Positions 47,443-56,076 are shown, counted from the first letter of the stretch. The stretch is DNA of 64,000 bases from PFJX01 sp963713085 (GCA_963713085.1 CAVQKQ010000011.1:62001-126000), one strand, 5' to 3'. Notes: a model not told the origin generated them from the sequence alone. Translations and numbers: made by a program.

Positions 47443-48122
47443 TGCGGCAAATCGTGCTGGATACGGAAACCACGGGCCTGGACCCCGCCCTCGGGCACCG
47501 GGTGATCGAGATCGGAGCCTTGGAAATCCTAAATCGACGGGCCGCCGGCGCGACCTATCATGTCTATCTCAATCCCGAGCGGGAGATCGATGCCGGGGCC
47601 ATGCAGGTCCACGGCCTCAGCAACGAATTTCTGGCCGACAAGCCGCGTTTCGCGGATATCGCCCAGGAGTTCCTGGAGTTCGTTCGGGATGCGGAACTGG
47701 TGATCCATAACGCGCCCTTCGACATCCGGTTCCTCAATACCGAATTCAACCGGCTGGGCATGGCGCCCATCACGCAATGCTGCAATGTGCTGGATACCCT
47801 GAAACTGGCCAAGGAGATCCATCCCGGCCAAAAGAACAACCTGGATGCCCTTTGCAAGCGCTATGCCGTGGACAATTCCGGCCGTGCCTTCCACGGGGCC
47901 TTGCTGGACGCCCAACTCCTGGCGGAGGTCTATCTGGCCATGACCCGTGGCCAGGAGAGCCTGGGCATCGATGTGGCTTTCCCCTCCACCAGCGGGCTGG
48001 CCGCGACCCCGGCACCCCGGGGACAGATTAGGATCGTGCGCGCCAACGCGGACGAGTCGGCGGCCCATGCCGCTTATCTGGCGGATATCGCCAAGGATGC
48101 CGGGGAGGTGATTTCATGGTGA
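47442..48122 (+). CDS. dnaQ: DNA polymerase III epsilon subunit (proofreading exonuclease)
   Basis: 3'-5' exonuclease of the replicative polymerase, 226 residues from the ATG at 47442, with AAGGGAG just before. ExoI LDTETTG, ExoII NAPFDIRFLN and ExoIII HGALLDAQLL are intact. The C-terminal tail (after about 180) is the segment that contacts the alpha subunit. rnhA-dnaQ is a classic pair. The next gene, a TonB-dependent receptor, overlaps its 3' end by 7 bp. Confidence 0.96.
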   Translation: MRQIVLDTETTGLDPALGHRVIEIGALEILNRRAAGATYHVYLNPEREIDAGAMQVHGLSNEFLADKPRFADIAQEFLEFVRDAELVIHNAPFDIRFLNTEFNRLGMAPITQCCNVLDTLKLAKEIHPGQKNNLDALCKRYAVDNSGRAFHGALLDAQLLAEVYLAMTRGQESLGIDVAFPSTSGLAATPAPRGQIRIVRANADESAAHAAYLADIAKDAGEVISW

Positions 48123-50083
48123 AGCAAGGGTTTGTCGTCGCTTTGTTCCTTTCTGCCGCAGCCGGTCCGGCCGCGGGCCAGGAATTGACCGAAGCGGTAT
48201 TTCTCGGCGAATTGCCCACGGTGCTGACCGCCAGCCGTATTGCCCAGCCTCTCATGGACACGCCCAACTCCACCACGGTGATCGACCGGCGGATGATCGA
48301 GGCCTCGGGCTACCATTCCCTAGCGGACCTGTTCCGTCTGGTGCCGGGGATGTTCGTGGGCTACTCGAGGGGGTGGTCACCCAGTGTTTCCCATACCTTT
48401 GCCGACGAATTTTCCAGGCGCTTGCAAGTTTTGGTGGATGGCCGTTCGGTCTACCAGGCCACGACCGGCGGGGTGGACTGGGAAAGCCTGCCCCTGGCCG
48501 TGGACGACATCGAGCGCATCGAGGTGGTCCGGGGACCCAATGCGGCGAGTTTCGGGGCCAATGCGACCACCGGCGTCATAAACATCATCACACGGCACCC
48601 TGATGACGTCGCCGGGCGGATGCTGCACCTGATCAACGGGGACCACGGCCGGCGGGAGGACTGGTTCCGCTGGGCCGGCGGCGGGGAAGGCGCGAGCCAG
48701 CGCATCACGCTGGGTCATCGCGAGGATGACGGTTTTTCTAATCTGAACGACAGCCAGCAATCGGACATGTTCAGCTACCGGGGTGATTTTGACCTGGCCA
48801 ACCGCAAGGCCCTGAGCGTCCAGGCCGGCTACCTGGATGGAAGCAGGGGGCAGGGCAACCTGAGCGACGCCGCCAGCCAGCCCCACGACCAGGACGTCAC
48901 CAGTTATTTCATGCAGGCAGATTACCGACAGAACCTGTCCGATGACCGGGAGTTGCTGGTCAAGGCCTACTTCAACCACCTGTTCCTGGATGAGAAGGTG
49001 CCGGTGATGTCGCTTCCGCCCGTTGTTCCCGCCGGGAGTTATTACATGCGCGACTTGTTGGGGGAGCGCTGGCATGGTGAATTCCAGGTCAATACCCAGC
49101 ATGGGCAGGGCCTGCGCAGTTCCCTGGGGGGATATGTACGGCGCGACGAGGTGCGCTCCGTGTATTACTGGAATACCCCTGACACGCTGCAGGCCGATTC
49201 ATGGGGGGTGTTCGGGCATGCGGAATGGCGTTTCCAGCCGCAATGGCTGTTGAATGCCGGCGCGTTCTACGAGGATTACGGCAAGGTCGGTGGCAAATTT
49301 TCGCCGCGCATGACCCTGCACTGGCAGCCTTCCCCCCATCATTCCCTGCGTCTCGGCGTGTCGAAGGCGTATCGCAATCCCGTGCTGTACGAGACCGATG
49401 CCGATACCCGGCTCAACCTGTTGGCGTCGGACGGCTCGCCGCTGCTGACCTTGCCCTTGTCGACGTCCTATATCCTGGCAAGCGGCGATCTTCAGCCTGA
49501 ACGCCTGGTCAGCAGGGAGATCGGCTATCTCGGCCAATGGCCTGAGCAAGGCCTGACCCTGGATCTGCGGCTGTTCAGAGAACATCTTTCCAATTACATC
49601 AGCCTGGAGTGCACCGGGACATCCGCTTCTTGCAAAGGGATCAATCCCACCTCTCCCAGAAGCTACGTCACGCAGAGCGGTTCCGACCAGGAAGGGGTCG
49701 AGGCGCAACTCAAGTGGCAGCCCTCGCGCAATACCTTAGTGTTAGCCAACTATGCCGTATTGAGTATCGACAGCCACAATGATGAGAAGCGATATTCCCC
49801 CTCGCATATGTCTGGATTACATCTGATGCATCGATTTCCGAGGGAGGTCGATATGACATTGTCACAATATTGGGTCTCCGCCTTTGAGCCCATCGGCCTG
49901 GCCCCATTGCCCGGTTACCACAGACTGGATGCCCGCATCGCCAAAGGCTTCAAGCTGGACGGTATGCACGGTGTGGTGGCGCTGACCTGGCAGAATCTGG
50001 GCGGCAGCTACATCGAATTCGATGCGAGAAACGGCAATATCTTCGATGAACGGGCCTTCCTCTCACTGCAACTGGATTTCTGA
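48116..50083 (+). CDS. TonB-dependent outer-membrane receptor
   Basis: A 655-residue receptor. Residues 1-20 form a signal peptide ending in AAG. The plug domain is at about 40-155 (TPNSTTVIDRRMIEASGYHS, VLVDGRSVY, IERIEVVRGPNAASFGANA, GVINIIT), followed by a 22-strand-type barrel ending in an aromatic residue (LSLQLDF). No FecA-like N-terminal signalling domain. The ligand cannot be named; no TonB or ExbBD lies nearby. GGGGAGG lies 7 nt before the ATG, inside dnaQ. The next two genes suggest a sensory rather than purely nutritional role. Confidence 0.92.
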   Translation: MVKQGFVVALFLSAAAGPAAGQELTEAVFLGELPTVLTASRIAQPLMDTPNSTTVIDRRMIEASGYHSLADLFRLVPGMFVGYSRGWSPSVSHTFADEFSRRLQVLVDGRSVYQATTGGVDWESLPLAVDDIERIEVVRGPNAASFGANATTGVINIITRHPDDVAGRMLHLINGDHGRREDWFRWAGGGEGASQRITLGHREDDGFSNLNDSQQSDMFSYRGDFDLANRKALSVQAGYLDGSRGQGNLSDAASQPHDQDVTSYFMQADYRQNLSDDRELLVKAYFNHLFLDEKVPVMSLPPVVPAGSYYMRDLLGERWHGEFQVNTQHGQGLRSSLGGYVRRDEVRSVYYWNTPDTLQADSWGVFGHAEWRFQPQWLLNAGAFYEDYGKVGGKFSPRMTLHWQPSPHHSLRLGVSKAYRNPVLYETDADTRLNLLASDGSPLLTLPLSTSYILASGDLQPERLVSREIGYLGQWPEQGLTLDLRLFREHLSNYISLECTGTSASCKGINPTSPRSYVTQSGSDQEGVEAQLKWQPSRNTLVLANYAVLSIDSHNDEKRYSPSHMSGLHLMHRFPREVDMTLSQYWVSAFEPIGLAPLPGYHRLDARIAKGFKLDGMHGVVALTWQNLGGSYIEFDARNGNIFDERAFLSLQLDF

Positions 50084-50107
50084 TCCCGAATCGAAGTTGT
50101 CCCTGCC

Positions 50108-51040
50108 TTGATCCGGATCCTGCTTTTCTCCCTCGCCTTGATACTGGCGTGGCCATGGCCAGCAAGGCCGGCCGTGGCCGACGGCCCTATCCATCTCATC
50201 CTGAGCGAGGGAGGGTCTGCCTATCTTGATCTGGCGGATGCTTTCCGGTCGGCCTACGGGCAGCACAGGGAGGTCAAAGTCTGGCAGTTGAGCGATCTCA
50301 GCGAGGATCAGATGCGGGAGATGAGCCGGGATAACCGCCTTATGGTCCCGGTCGGCATCAAGGCCACAAAATTCGTCGCGGACAATCATGACGGCCAGGC
50401 CTCGGTGCTGAGCCTGATGGTGCCCAGGACCGCCTTCGAACAGATCCAGTGGCCGGCGCGCCTGAGCCGGCGCAGCATTTCCGCGGTCTTCATCGACCAG
50501 CCTGTTGCCCGATCCCTCAGCCTGATAGATGCCGCTTTCCCGGACCGGAACCGGGTCGGCATCGTCATTTCCGAGGACAACACCAGCCTGTTGAAGACCT
50601 TGTCCCTGGAGGCGGCGCGCCGGCGCCTCAAATTGAACGTGGAAACCGTGGAACAGGATGCGGACGTGGGACCGGCCTTGCGCAAGGTGCTGGAAAGATC
50701 GGATGTGCTGCTGCTGCTGCCCGACCGGATTGCCATCAATACCGGCAATGTCCAGAACGTGCTGCTGACCACTTATCGATACCGGGTGCCGGTGGTGGGG
50801 TTTTCCAAGGGATTGGCCAAGGCCGGCGCCGTGGCGGTGGTCTACTCCTCTCCGCAACAGATTGGCCAACAAGGTGCCCAGATAGCCGCCCGCTGGAGCC
50901 CGGAAAGCGGCGTACTGGCAGCGCCGCAATATCCCACGGCCTTCCTGGTCGATTTCAATACCTACGTGGCCCGTTCCCTCGACCTGGTCCTGAGTGACGA
51001 GAACGAAATCCGGCATCGCATGGGGGCCCAGAATGAATAA
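50108..51040 (+). CDS. Periplasmic ABC-type substrate-binding protein
   Basis: An exported 310-residue protein of the ABC_sub_bind (PF04392-like) class. The signal peptide ends near residue 24 (LILAWPWPARPAVA). Two-lobe periplasmic-binding features are RNRVGIVISEDNTSLLKTL and ALRKVLERSDVLLLLPD. The start appears to be TTG at 50108. No permease or ATPase genes accompany it, and the next gene is a membrane c-di-GMP enzyme, so it probably works as a sensor ligand-binding component. It overlaps the next gene by 8 bp. Confidence 0.85.
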   Translation: MIRILLFSLALILAWPWPARPAVADGPIHLILSEGGSAYLDLADAFRSAYGQHREVKVWQLSDLSEDQMREMSRDNRLMVPVGIKATKFVADNHDGQASVLSLMVPRTAFEQIQWPARLSRRSISAVFIDQPVARSLSLIDAAFPDRNRVGIVISEDNTSLLKTLSLEAARRRLKLNVETVEQDADVGPALRKVLERSDVLLLLPDRIAINTGNVQNVLLTTYRYRVPVVGFSKGLAKAGAVAVVYSSPQQIGQQGAQIAARWSPESGVLAAPQYPTAFLVDFNTYVARSLDLVLSDENEIRHRMGAQNE

Positions 51041-53102
51041 CCGGGGGATCCTGTCCAGGGTCATGATGCTGGCCCTGTTGCCGCTCATCCTGGTAGCAAC
51101 GGGACTGTCCTGGTACTTCATCCAGGCCCGCTATGCCGAGATGGAGCGAGCCTTGGAAGATCGTGCCCAGGCCATGGCCAGCCAGTTGGGCAGAGCCTGC
51201 GAACTGGGTTTGTTCGCAGGCGATGTGGAACTGCTGGATCAGCTGGCGCGACCCATGCTGAAGCAGGGCGATGTACGGGCGGTCATGATCGCCGATCGCA
51301 ACGGCAAGGTGCTGTTGACCTTGGGAGCGCCCCGGGTCAGGAATGGCAACCTTTGGTCCAGTTCCGTGCTGACCACCGCCGACGGTTCCGTGTTGCTTGT
51401 TTCATCCTCGGTGCAACAGCCGCGCCTGCCTACCGCGGAGGTGGCAATGTCCGAGCATGGCAACGAGTTGATGGGTTATGTCGCGCTGGAAATCTCGCGG
51501 ACGCGGACCCAGGCCCGGCAGCAAACCATGTTGGCGACGGGACTCGCCATCACCGCCTTCGGGATAGCGCTGGCCAGCTTGCTTGCCTGGCGCCTGGGGC
51601 GCGGCATCGTGATTCCCATCGCCCGATTGACCGAGGCCGTGGGACGCATTGGCACGGGGGACCTGAATGCCCGGGTCAAGTTGGCGGCGGGCGGCGAGTT
51701 CGCCCTGCTGGAACAAGGCGTCAACCACATGGCAAGCGAACTCAAGGCTTCCTACGAAACCCTGCAGGAAAGGATCCGGGCCGCGACCACCAAGCTGGCC
51801 TGGCAAGCCAATCATGACGCGCTGACCGGCTTGCTCAACCGATTTGGTTTCGAGGAGGCCTTGAGCCAGGCCCTAGCCAGCGCGCGGATCGGCGAAGCGC
51901 GGCATTGTGTGCTCTATATCGATCTGGACCAGTTCAAGGTGGTGAACGACACCAGCGGCCACCTGGCCGGCGACGAACTGTTACGTCAACTGGCCATGCG
52001 CATGGCCCGGCAGGTGCGCGGCAGCGATGTGCTGGCGCGGCTGGGGGGCGACGAGTTCGGCGTGCTGCTGAGCCAATGCGATGTCGCCACGGGAGAGCGC
52101 CTGGGCGATAAGCTTCGCCACTTGGTGGAGGATTATCGTTTCGTCTGGCAAGGGCGCATGTACCAGGTCGGCGCCAGCATAGGCCTGGTGGAATTCGACG
52201 AGCACTGGACCGATACCGTCCAACTCATGAGCGCGGCGGATGCCGCGTGCTATGCCGCGAAGGACGCGGGACGCAACACGGTGCGCCGCTACCACCACGG
52301 GGACGAAGACGTGGCGCGGCGGCGCGGAGAAATGGAATGGGCCAGCCGCCTGGCCCGCGCCATGGAAGAGGACCAATTGCGCTTGTACTACCAGCCCATC
52401 GTGGGGCTGGGCGATGAGGGTCTGCCGCCCCATTTCGAACTGCTGCTTCGTTTGGCGAACGATGACGAACTGATTCTGCCCATGGCCTTCATACCGGCGG
52501 CGGAGCGTTTCCAGCTCATGCCCCTGCTGGATCGCTGGGTGATCGAGCATGCCCTGATCGAATGCGCGGATCATCCCGGATTGCGCGAGGCGGGGGTGGT
52601 GCTGGGCATCAACCTGTCAGGGGCCTCCCTCAGCGATGCCCATTTTCAATCCTTCATCCGGGAAACCCTTGAGGCCAATCGCGCCATGGCGCGCCACCTC
52701 TGCTTCGAAATCACCGAGACGGCGGCTGTGTCCAACCTGGATTCCGTGCTCAGGCTGATGGAGGATCTCCGTGCCCTGGGCTGCCATTTCGCGCTGGACG
52801 ATTTCGGCAGCGGACTATCCTCGTTCGGCTATCTGCGCACGCTGACCGTGGACTTCCTGAAGATAGACGGCGCCTTCGTGCGGGACATGGTCAACGACCC
52901 GGTGGATGCCGCCATGGTGGAGGCCATCGTCAAGGTGGCGCGCATCATGGGGGTCAGGACCGTGGCCGAATATGTGGAAGACGAGGCGACCGCGAATGCC
53001 CTGCGGCGGTTGGGAGTGGATTATGCACAGGGCGACCTGTTCGCTACGCCGCAGCCCCTGGAGCGACTTTGTGAAAGTTTCGGCAGTACTGCGGATTTTT
53101 AG
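51033..53102 (+). CDS. Membrane HAMP-GGDEF-EAL c-di-GMP enzyme
   Basis: A 689-residue inner-membrane enzyme. TM1 is at about 9-31, a periplasmic sensor domain at 32-165 (CHASE-type or dCACHE-like, not assigned), TM2 at about 166-187, HAMP at 188-245, GGDEF at 255-420 with GGDEF at 338-342 and inhibitory RGSD at 329-332, and EAL at 435-685. The EAL motif reads ELLLR; NLS, EITET, DDFG, LKIDG and EYVEDE are kept, so both activities look possible. The start at 51033 follows GGGGG and overlaps the upstream gene by 8 bp. Confidence 0.93.
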   Translation: MNNRGILSRVMMLALLPLILVATGLSWYFIQARYAEMERALEDRAQAMASQLGRACELGLFAGDVELLDQLARPMLKQGDVRAVMIADRNGKVLLTLGAPRVRNGNLWSSSVLTTADGSVLLVSSSVQQPRLPTAEVAMSEHGNELMGYVALEISRTRTQARQQTMLATGLAITAFGIALASLLAWRLGRGIVIPIARLTEAVGRIGTGDLNARVKLAAGGEFALLEQGVNHMASELKASYETLQERIRAATTKLAWQANHDALTGLLNRFGFEEALSQALASARIGEARHCVLYIDLDQFKVVNDTSGHLAGDELLRQLAMRMARQVRGSDVLARLGGDEFGVLLSQCDVATGERLGDKLRHLVEDYRFVWQGRMYQVGASIGLVEFDEHWTDTVQLMSAADAACYAAKDAGRNTVRRYHHGDEDVARRRGEMEWASRLARAMEEDQLRLYYQPIVGLGDEGLPPHFELLLRLANDDELILPMAFIPAAERFQLMPLLDRWVIEHALIECADHPGLREAGVVLGINLSGASLSDAHFQSFIRETLEANRAMARHLCFEITETAAVSNLDSVLRLMEDLRALGCHFALDDFGSGLSSFGYLRTLTVDFLKIDGAFVRDMVNDPVDAAMVEAIVKVARIMGVRTVAEYVEDEATANALRRLGVDYAQGDLFATPQPLERLCESFGSTADF

Positions 53103-53308
53103 GCGCTGACCTGATAACCGCCGCCCTCGATGGCCTGGCGTATGGCGGACAGGTCCGCCTGGGCCGGGTCGTGAACCACGTCGACCCGGCCTGAAGCCAG
53201 ATCCACCTGCACGCTGGCGACCCCGGGCAGGGCGGAAACGAGTCTCTTCACGCTATTCACGCAGCCCATGCAGGTCATGCCGGTGACGATCAGGTTCAAT
53301 GTGTTCAT
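53099..53308 (-). CDS. Heavy-metal-associated (HMA) domain protein, CopZ-like
   Basis: A 69-residue ferredoxin-like metal chaperone domain with MTCMGC (cysteines at 13 and 16), the usual Cu(I)-binding motif; the third position is M rather than the common H or A. Its ATG overlaps the flgN stop by 4 bp, so it is translationally coupled to a flagellar gene. No copper ATPase is nearby. It converges with the GGDEF-EAL gene with a 4-bp overlap. Confidence 0.9.
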   Translation of the reverse strand: MNTLNLIVTGMTCMGCVNSVKRLVSALPGVASVQVDLASGRVDVVHDPAQADLSAIRQAIEGGGYQVSA

Positions 53309-53760
53309 GCGCTGTCTATCTTTCTCTGGGTTGTCATGAAATCGGTAACGCGACCGTCCGCCCCATACAGGCTCTGACTGGCGGCCACGTTCCGTAATAC
53401 CTGCATGGCGGCCTGGGTGCGGCGCATCTGTTCTTCGAGCAACTGGCCGTTAACCTTGTTGCGGTGTTCGGCCTCGCGGGCCAGCGTTTCAAGACGATGC
53501 CAGGCGGGCGGCGGCCGCAGATCCGGGTAGGCCCGCTCTCTGAAGGCGACCAAGCCCGCGTTGACAGGTATGTTCAGAAGACCGGCCAGCGTCTGCCAAT
53601 GTTCCGCCAAGCGTACGCTGTAAAGGTTACGCTGGTCGACGATCGGGGCCAGACTTTCCGAGTCGCCGCCGGACAGGGCGCGAGCCTCTTGTTCCAGGAG
53701 CTTGATGAAGTCTTCCAAGCTCCTGGCAAGCCGGTCGAGACAGTCATCCAGCGCGCTCAT
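53305..53760 (-). CDS. flgN: Flagellar chaperone FlgN
   Basis: Export chaperone for the hook-filament junction proteins FlgK and FlgL. It is 151 residues and predicted to be all-helical (DCLDRLARSLEDFIKLLEQE at the N-terminus, heptad-like pattern throughout). FlgN is poorly conserved, so recognition rests on size, helical pattern and position directly after flgM with a 4-bp overlap. Confidence 0.85.
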   Translation of the reverse strand: MSALDDCLDRLARSLEDFIKLLEQEARALSGGDSESLAPIVDQRNLYSVRLAEHWQTLAGLLNIPVNAGLVAFRERAYPDLRPPPAWHRLETLAREAEHRNKVNGQLLEEQMRRTQAAMQVLRNVAASQSLYGADGRVTDFMTTQRKIDSA

Positions 53761-54068
53761 CGTTTGGCCTGGTGGGCGATGTTTTCCAGGGATTCCTGCA
53801 CCAGCCCTTCCGCCACGGCCTCTTCGTCGACCTTGAACGTGCCGTCGGCGATGGCTTGGCGTATGGCCTCCACCTTGCCGGGGTCGGTCACCTCGATTTC
53901 AGCCAATTGGGCCTCCAGTTCTCGTATCCGCGCGGAGTTGTCCGTGAGTTGGACCTCGTCGCTCACCGTGGAGGCCGTCGACCGATCGTCCTGGCTCCTG
54001 GCCTTGCCGGATTTAACCTCCTTGCCGCGTGGGAACGCCACGCCTTTAATTGGACCGTCAATTTTCAT
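53757..54068 (-). CDS. flgM: Anti-sigma-28 factor FlgM
   Basis: Inhibitor of FliA that is exported once the hook is complete. It is 103 residues from the ATG at 54068, which has a perfect AGGAGG 5 nt upstream; a GTG two codons earlier lies inside that site. The disordered N-terminus and the C-terminal sigma-binding segment (VEAIRQAIADGTFKVDEEAV) are typical. It is preceded by a sigma-28-like promoter and coupled to flgN. Confidence 0.93.
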   Translation of the reverse strand: MKIDGPIKGVAFPRGKEVKSGKARSQDDRSTASTVSDEVQLTDNSARIRELEAQLAEIEVTDPGKVEAIRQAIADGTFKVDEEAVAEGLVQESLENIAHQAKR

Positions 54069-54097
54069 GTTCACCTCCTGGCCGCCTGACAGGGCTG

Positions 54098-54124
54098 ATA
54101 ACGGCAGATCGGCGGACAGCTTTA
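54098..54124 (-). promoter_or_regulatory. Candidate sigma-28 promoter of flgM
   Basis: Reading on the minus strand, TAAA (54124-54121), 15 bp, then GCCGTTAT (54105-54098), against consensus TAAA-N15-GCCGATAA: the -35 is perfect and the -10 matches 6 of 8. The -35 overlaps the flgA stop codon. It is 30 bp upstream of the flgM ATG, at the usual position for a late flagellar promoter. Confidence 0.7.
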
Positions 54125-54823
54125 GGGACGAATTTCAACTTCCCCCTCCTGATTGGCGATTCCCTGCACAATCCGGCCCGAACCGGTCTTGACCCTGACC
54201 ATCTCGCCATTCTGGGCCGAGTTGAGCGCGGTGCCCTGTTGTACGACGCTGTAATTGGTACCGCTGACCAACAGCCGTACCTTGCGCCCGGCATGGATGA
54301 CCTGCGGCAAAACCATCCAGTCGAGCAGGATGGGGGCGCCGGCCGGCACCGGTCGGTTGACCATGGCGCCCGGGGGGAGGGACTGCAGATAGGCGCTAGG
54401 ATTGGTTACGTAATCGACTTGCGCCAAAGCCGCATCGCCGGTACCCAAGGCCAGTCTGGCGGGGAGGGGATGTCTCGCGACCAGCGCCGGCCCGGTCAAC
54501 TGGATTTGATAGCCCAGATACAGGCTCCATTTGGCGGGGGCCGCGCAGCGGATCCCGATGCTGCCAGCGCCCCAGAGTCGCGCGCCCGCCGGCAGGAAAT
54601 AGATGGGCGCAGGGCAGACTGGAAGTCGCAGCCGGTCGTCGATCTGGCCCATCCGAACTTTGGCGCGGGCGGTTGGCAAGCCTTCGGCAGCTTCTTGTGT
54701 CAGCCATTGTTCCGCGCCTCTTTTCAAAGCGCCCAGATCCTGGTCATTGCCGAGGGCGCTGCCGGATATGCCGGTCATGGCCAGGATCAGGCAGAAAACG
54801 GATTTAAAGGCTGAATGCGTCAT
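54122..54823 (-). CDS. flgA: Flagellar P-ring assembly chaperone FlgA
   Basis: Periplasmic chaperone for the FlgI P ring. I use the methionine at 54823 (MTHSAFKSVFCLILAMTGIS), which begins a clean signal peptide; this gives 233 residues. The frame continues upstream to 54949 without homology. The C-terminal SAF domain (NRPVPAGAPILLDWMVLP, ending in GEVEIRP) is recognisable. It is divergent from flgB, the normal flgA/flgBCDE arrangement. Confidence 0.92.
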   Translation of the reverse strand: MTHSAFKSVFCLILAMTGISGSALGNDQDLGALKRGAEQWLTQEAAEGLPTARAKVRMGQIDDRLRLPVCPAPIYFLPAGARLWGAGSIGIRCAAPAKWSLYLGYQIQLTGPALVARHPLPARLALGTGDAALAQVDYVTNPSAYLQSLPPGAMVNRPVPAGAPILLDWMVLPQVIHAGRKVRLLVSGTNYSVVQQGTALNSAQNGEMVRVKTGSGRIVQGIANQEGEVEIRP

Positions 54824-55221
54824 GACGAATGTCTTGCCGGACATCCATGGATGAGTGGATTGAGCAAGTTTTGTTCCCCCGGTTTCACGTGCCATCATGG
54901 TACGCCCCCTGCCGGCCCTGAAAGTAGGCGACGTCGTCCGCGAAGCCATACGCTTGCCCGCGAGAATCGGGTTTTCCCGTGAGTGGATCGGCCGGCTAGC
55001 GCGTCGATTCGGGCGGAAATTGGCCGGTACCGGCAGATGCCACTGGCGGCAGATTTTGCCGCTCCCGGCCGCTCTTGCCGGCCGCTTCCCCGTCAGCGCT
55101 GCCTAGCATTCAGACTTTCCCTATTAATCAAAGGGATGGCGTTCATTATTCCATTGGCACGACAATTGCTGCTGTGACCTCGAAGCGTCTGCCGGTCCGG
55201 TGGATGTGTCGGAGTCCCAGC
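54824..55221. other. Divergent flagellar promoter region (flgA/flgB)
   Basis: No gene within it. It holds the sigma-54 promoter of the flgB operon at 55155-55170. On the minus strand TGGCACG occurs at 54894-54888 but without a matching -12 element, so the flgA promoter stays unassigned. Enhancer sites for a flagellar NtrC-type activator would be expected upstream of 55150 or inside flgB; I could not identify one by eye. Confidence 0.6.
55155..55170 (+). promoter_or_regulatory. Sigma-54 (RpoN) promoter of the flgB operon
   Basis: TGGCACG, four bases, TTGCT: a perfect match to the -24/-12 consensus (TGGCACG-N4-TTGCW). It lies 52 bp upstream of the flgB ATG. An RpoN promoter here implies activation by an FlrC/FleR-type enhancer-binding protein, as in Pseudomonas, Vibrio and some betaproteobacteria. 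Confidence 0.9.
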
Positions 55222-55635
55222 ATGCTGAGCAAGATCGATAACGAAATCGCCTTTATTCAGTCCGCACTGGATCTGCGCGCCAAGCGGCAGGAGATCCTGG
55301 CGGCCAACCTTGCCAATGCCGATACCCCCAACTACAAGGCCCGCGACCTGGATTTTGCCACCGCGCTGAAAAGCGCCATGGGGGCCGAAAGCGGCCCCCT
55401 CAAGCTCAACCGTACCTCCCCGGGGCATCTGGATACGGCGGGGTCCCTGGGGGGGCTGTCCGCTGGCCTGAACAAATACCGTGCTGTGGTGCAGCCCAGC
55501 CTGGACGGGAACACGGTGGATATGGATGTGGAAAAAGGCCAGTTTGCCGAGAATGCCCTGCATTACCAGTTCCTGCTGGATCGGGCCAGCAATGCCTTCA
55601 AGACCATGGCCATGGCCGTGGGTCCGGACAAGTAA
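55222..55635 (+). CDS. flgB: Flagellar proximal rod protein FlgB
   Basis: Rod subunit, 137 residues from the ATG at 55222, behind GGAG 7 nt upstream. The N-terminal helix and rod signature EILAANLANADTPNYKARDLDF are typical. The C-terminus is helical (QFLLDRASNAFKTMAMAVG). It is first in the flgBCDEFGHIJK operon. Confidence 0.96.
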   Translation: MLSKIDNEIAFIQSALDLRAKRQEILAANLANADTPNYKARDLDFATALKSAMGAESGPLKLNRTSPGHLDTAGSLGGLSAGLNKYRAVVQPSLDGNTVDMDVEKGQFAENALHYQFLLDRASNAFKTMAMAVGPDK

Positions 55636-55649
55636 GCGGGGAGGGCTGA

Positions 55650-56063
55650 ATGTCGCTGACCAATGTGTTCCAGATCGCCGCCTCTGCCCTCAGCGCCCAA
55701 TCCATGCGGCTTAACGCCGTGGCCTCCAACCTGGCCAATGCGGATTCCGCTCATTCCTCCACAGGCGAGAGCTACCGGGCCAAGCAGGTTGTGTTCGAGG
55801 CCGTGCCGGTGAGCCCCAGCGCGCCCTGGGCGCAGGGGGTGCGCATGAAGGAAGTGGTCGAGGACCCATCCCCGCCCCGTCTCGTCTACGACCCCAAGAA
55901 TCCTCTGGCCGACGGCAAGGGGTATGTGGCCTATCCCAACGTGGACGTGGTGGAGGAGATGGTTAACATGATCTCCGCGTCCCGTTCCTATCAGACCAAC
56001 GCCGAAGTGATGGCAACCGCCAAGACCCTGCTTCAGCGCACCTTGGCCATCGCCCAAACATAA
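55650..56063 (+). CDS. flgC: Flagellar proximal rod protein FlgC
   Basis: Rod subunit of 137 residues. The N-terminal signature SAQSMRLNAVASNLANADSA and the C-terminal VDVVEEMVNMISASRSYQTN are characteristic. It lies 14 bp after flgB. Confidence 0.96.
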   Translation: MSLTNVFQIAASALSAQSMRLNAVASNLANADSAHSSTGESYRAKQVVFEAVPVSPSAPWAQGVRMKEVVEDPSPPRLVYDPKNPLADGKGYVAYPNVDVVEEMVNMISASRSYQTNAEVMATAKTLLQRTLAIAQT

Positions 56064-56076
56064 GGAGGCTTGATCC

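Noticed and set aside
48116..50083. FecA-type signalling receptor paired with the FecR-domain protein
   Set aside because: The receptor lacks the N-terminal signalling domain, no ECF sigma gene is present, and the FecR-domain protein is 43 kb away with a LysM module, unlike anti-sigma FecR.
54888..54894. Sigma-54 promoter for flgA on the minus strand
   Set aside because: Only the -24 half (TGGCACG) is present; the -12 position reads ACCGG instead of TTGCW.
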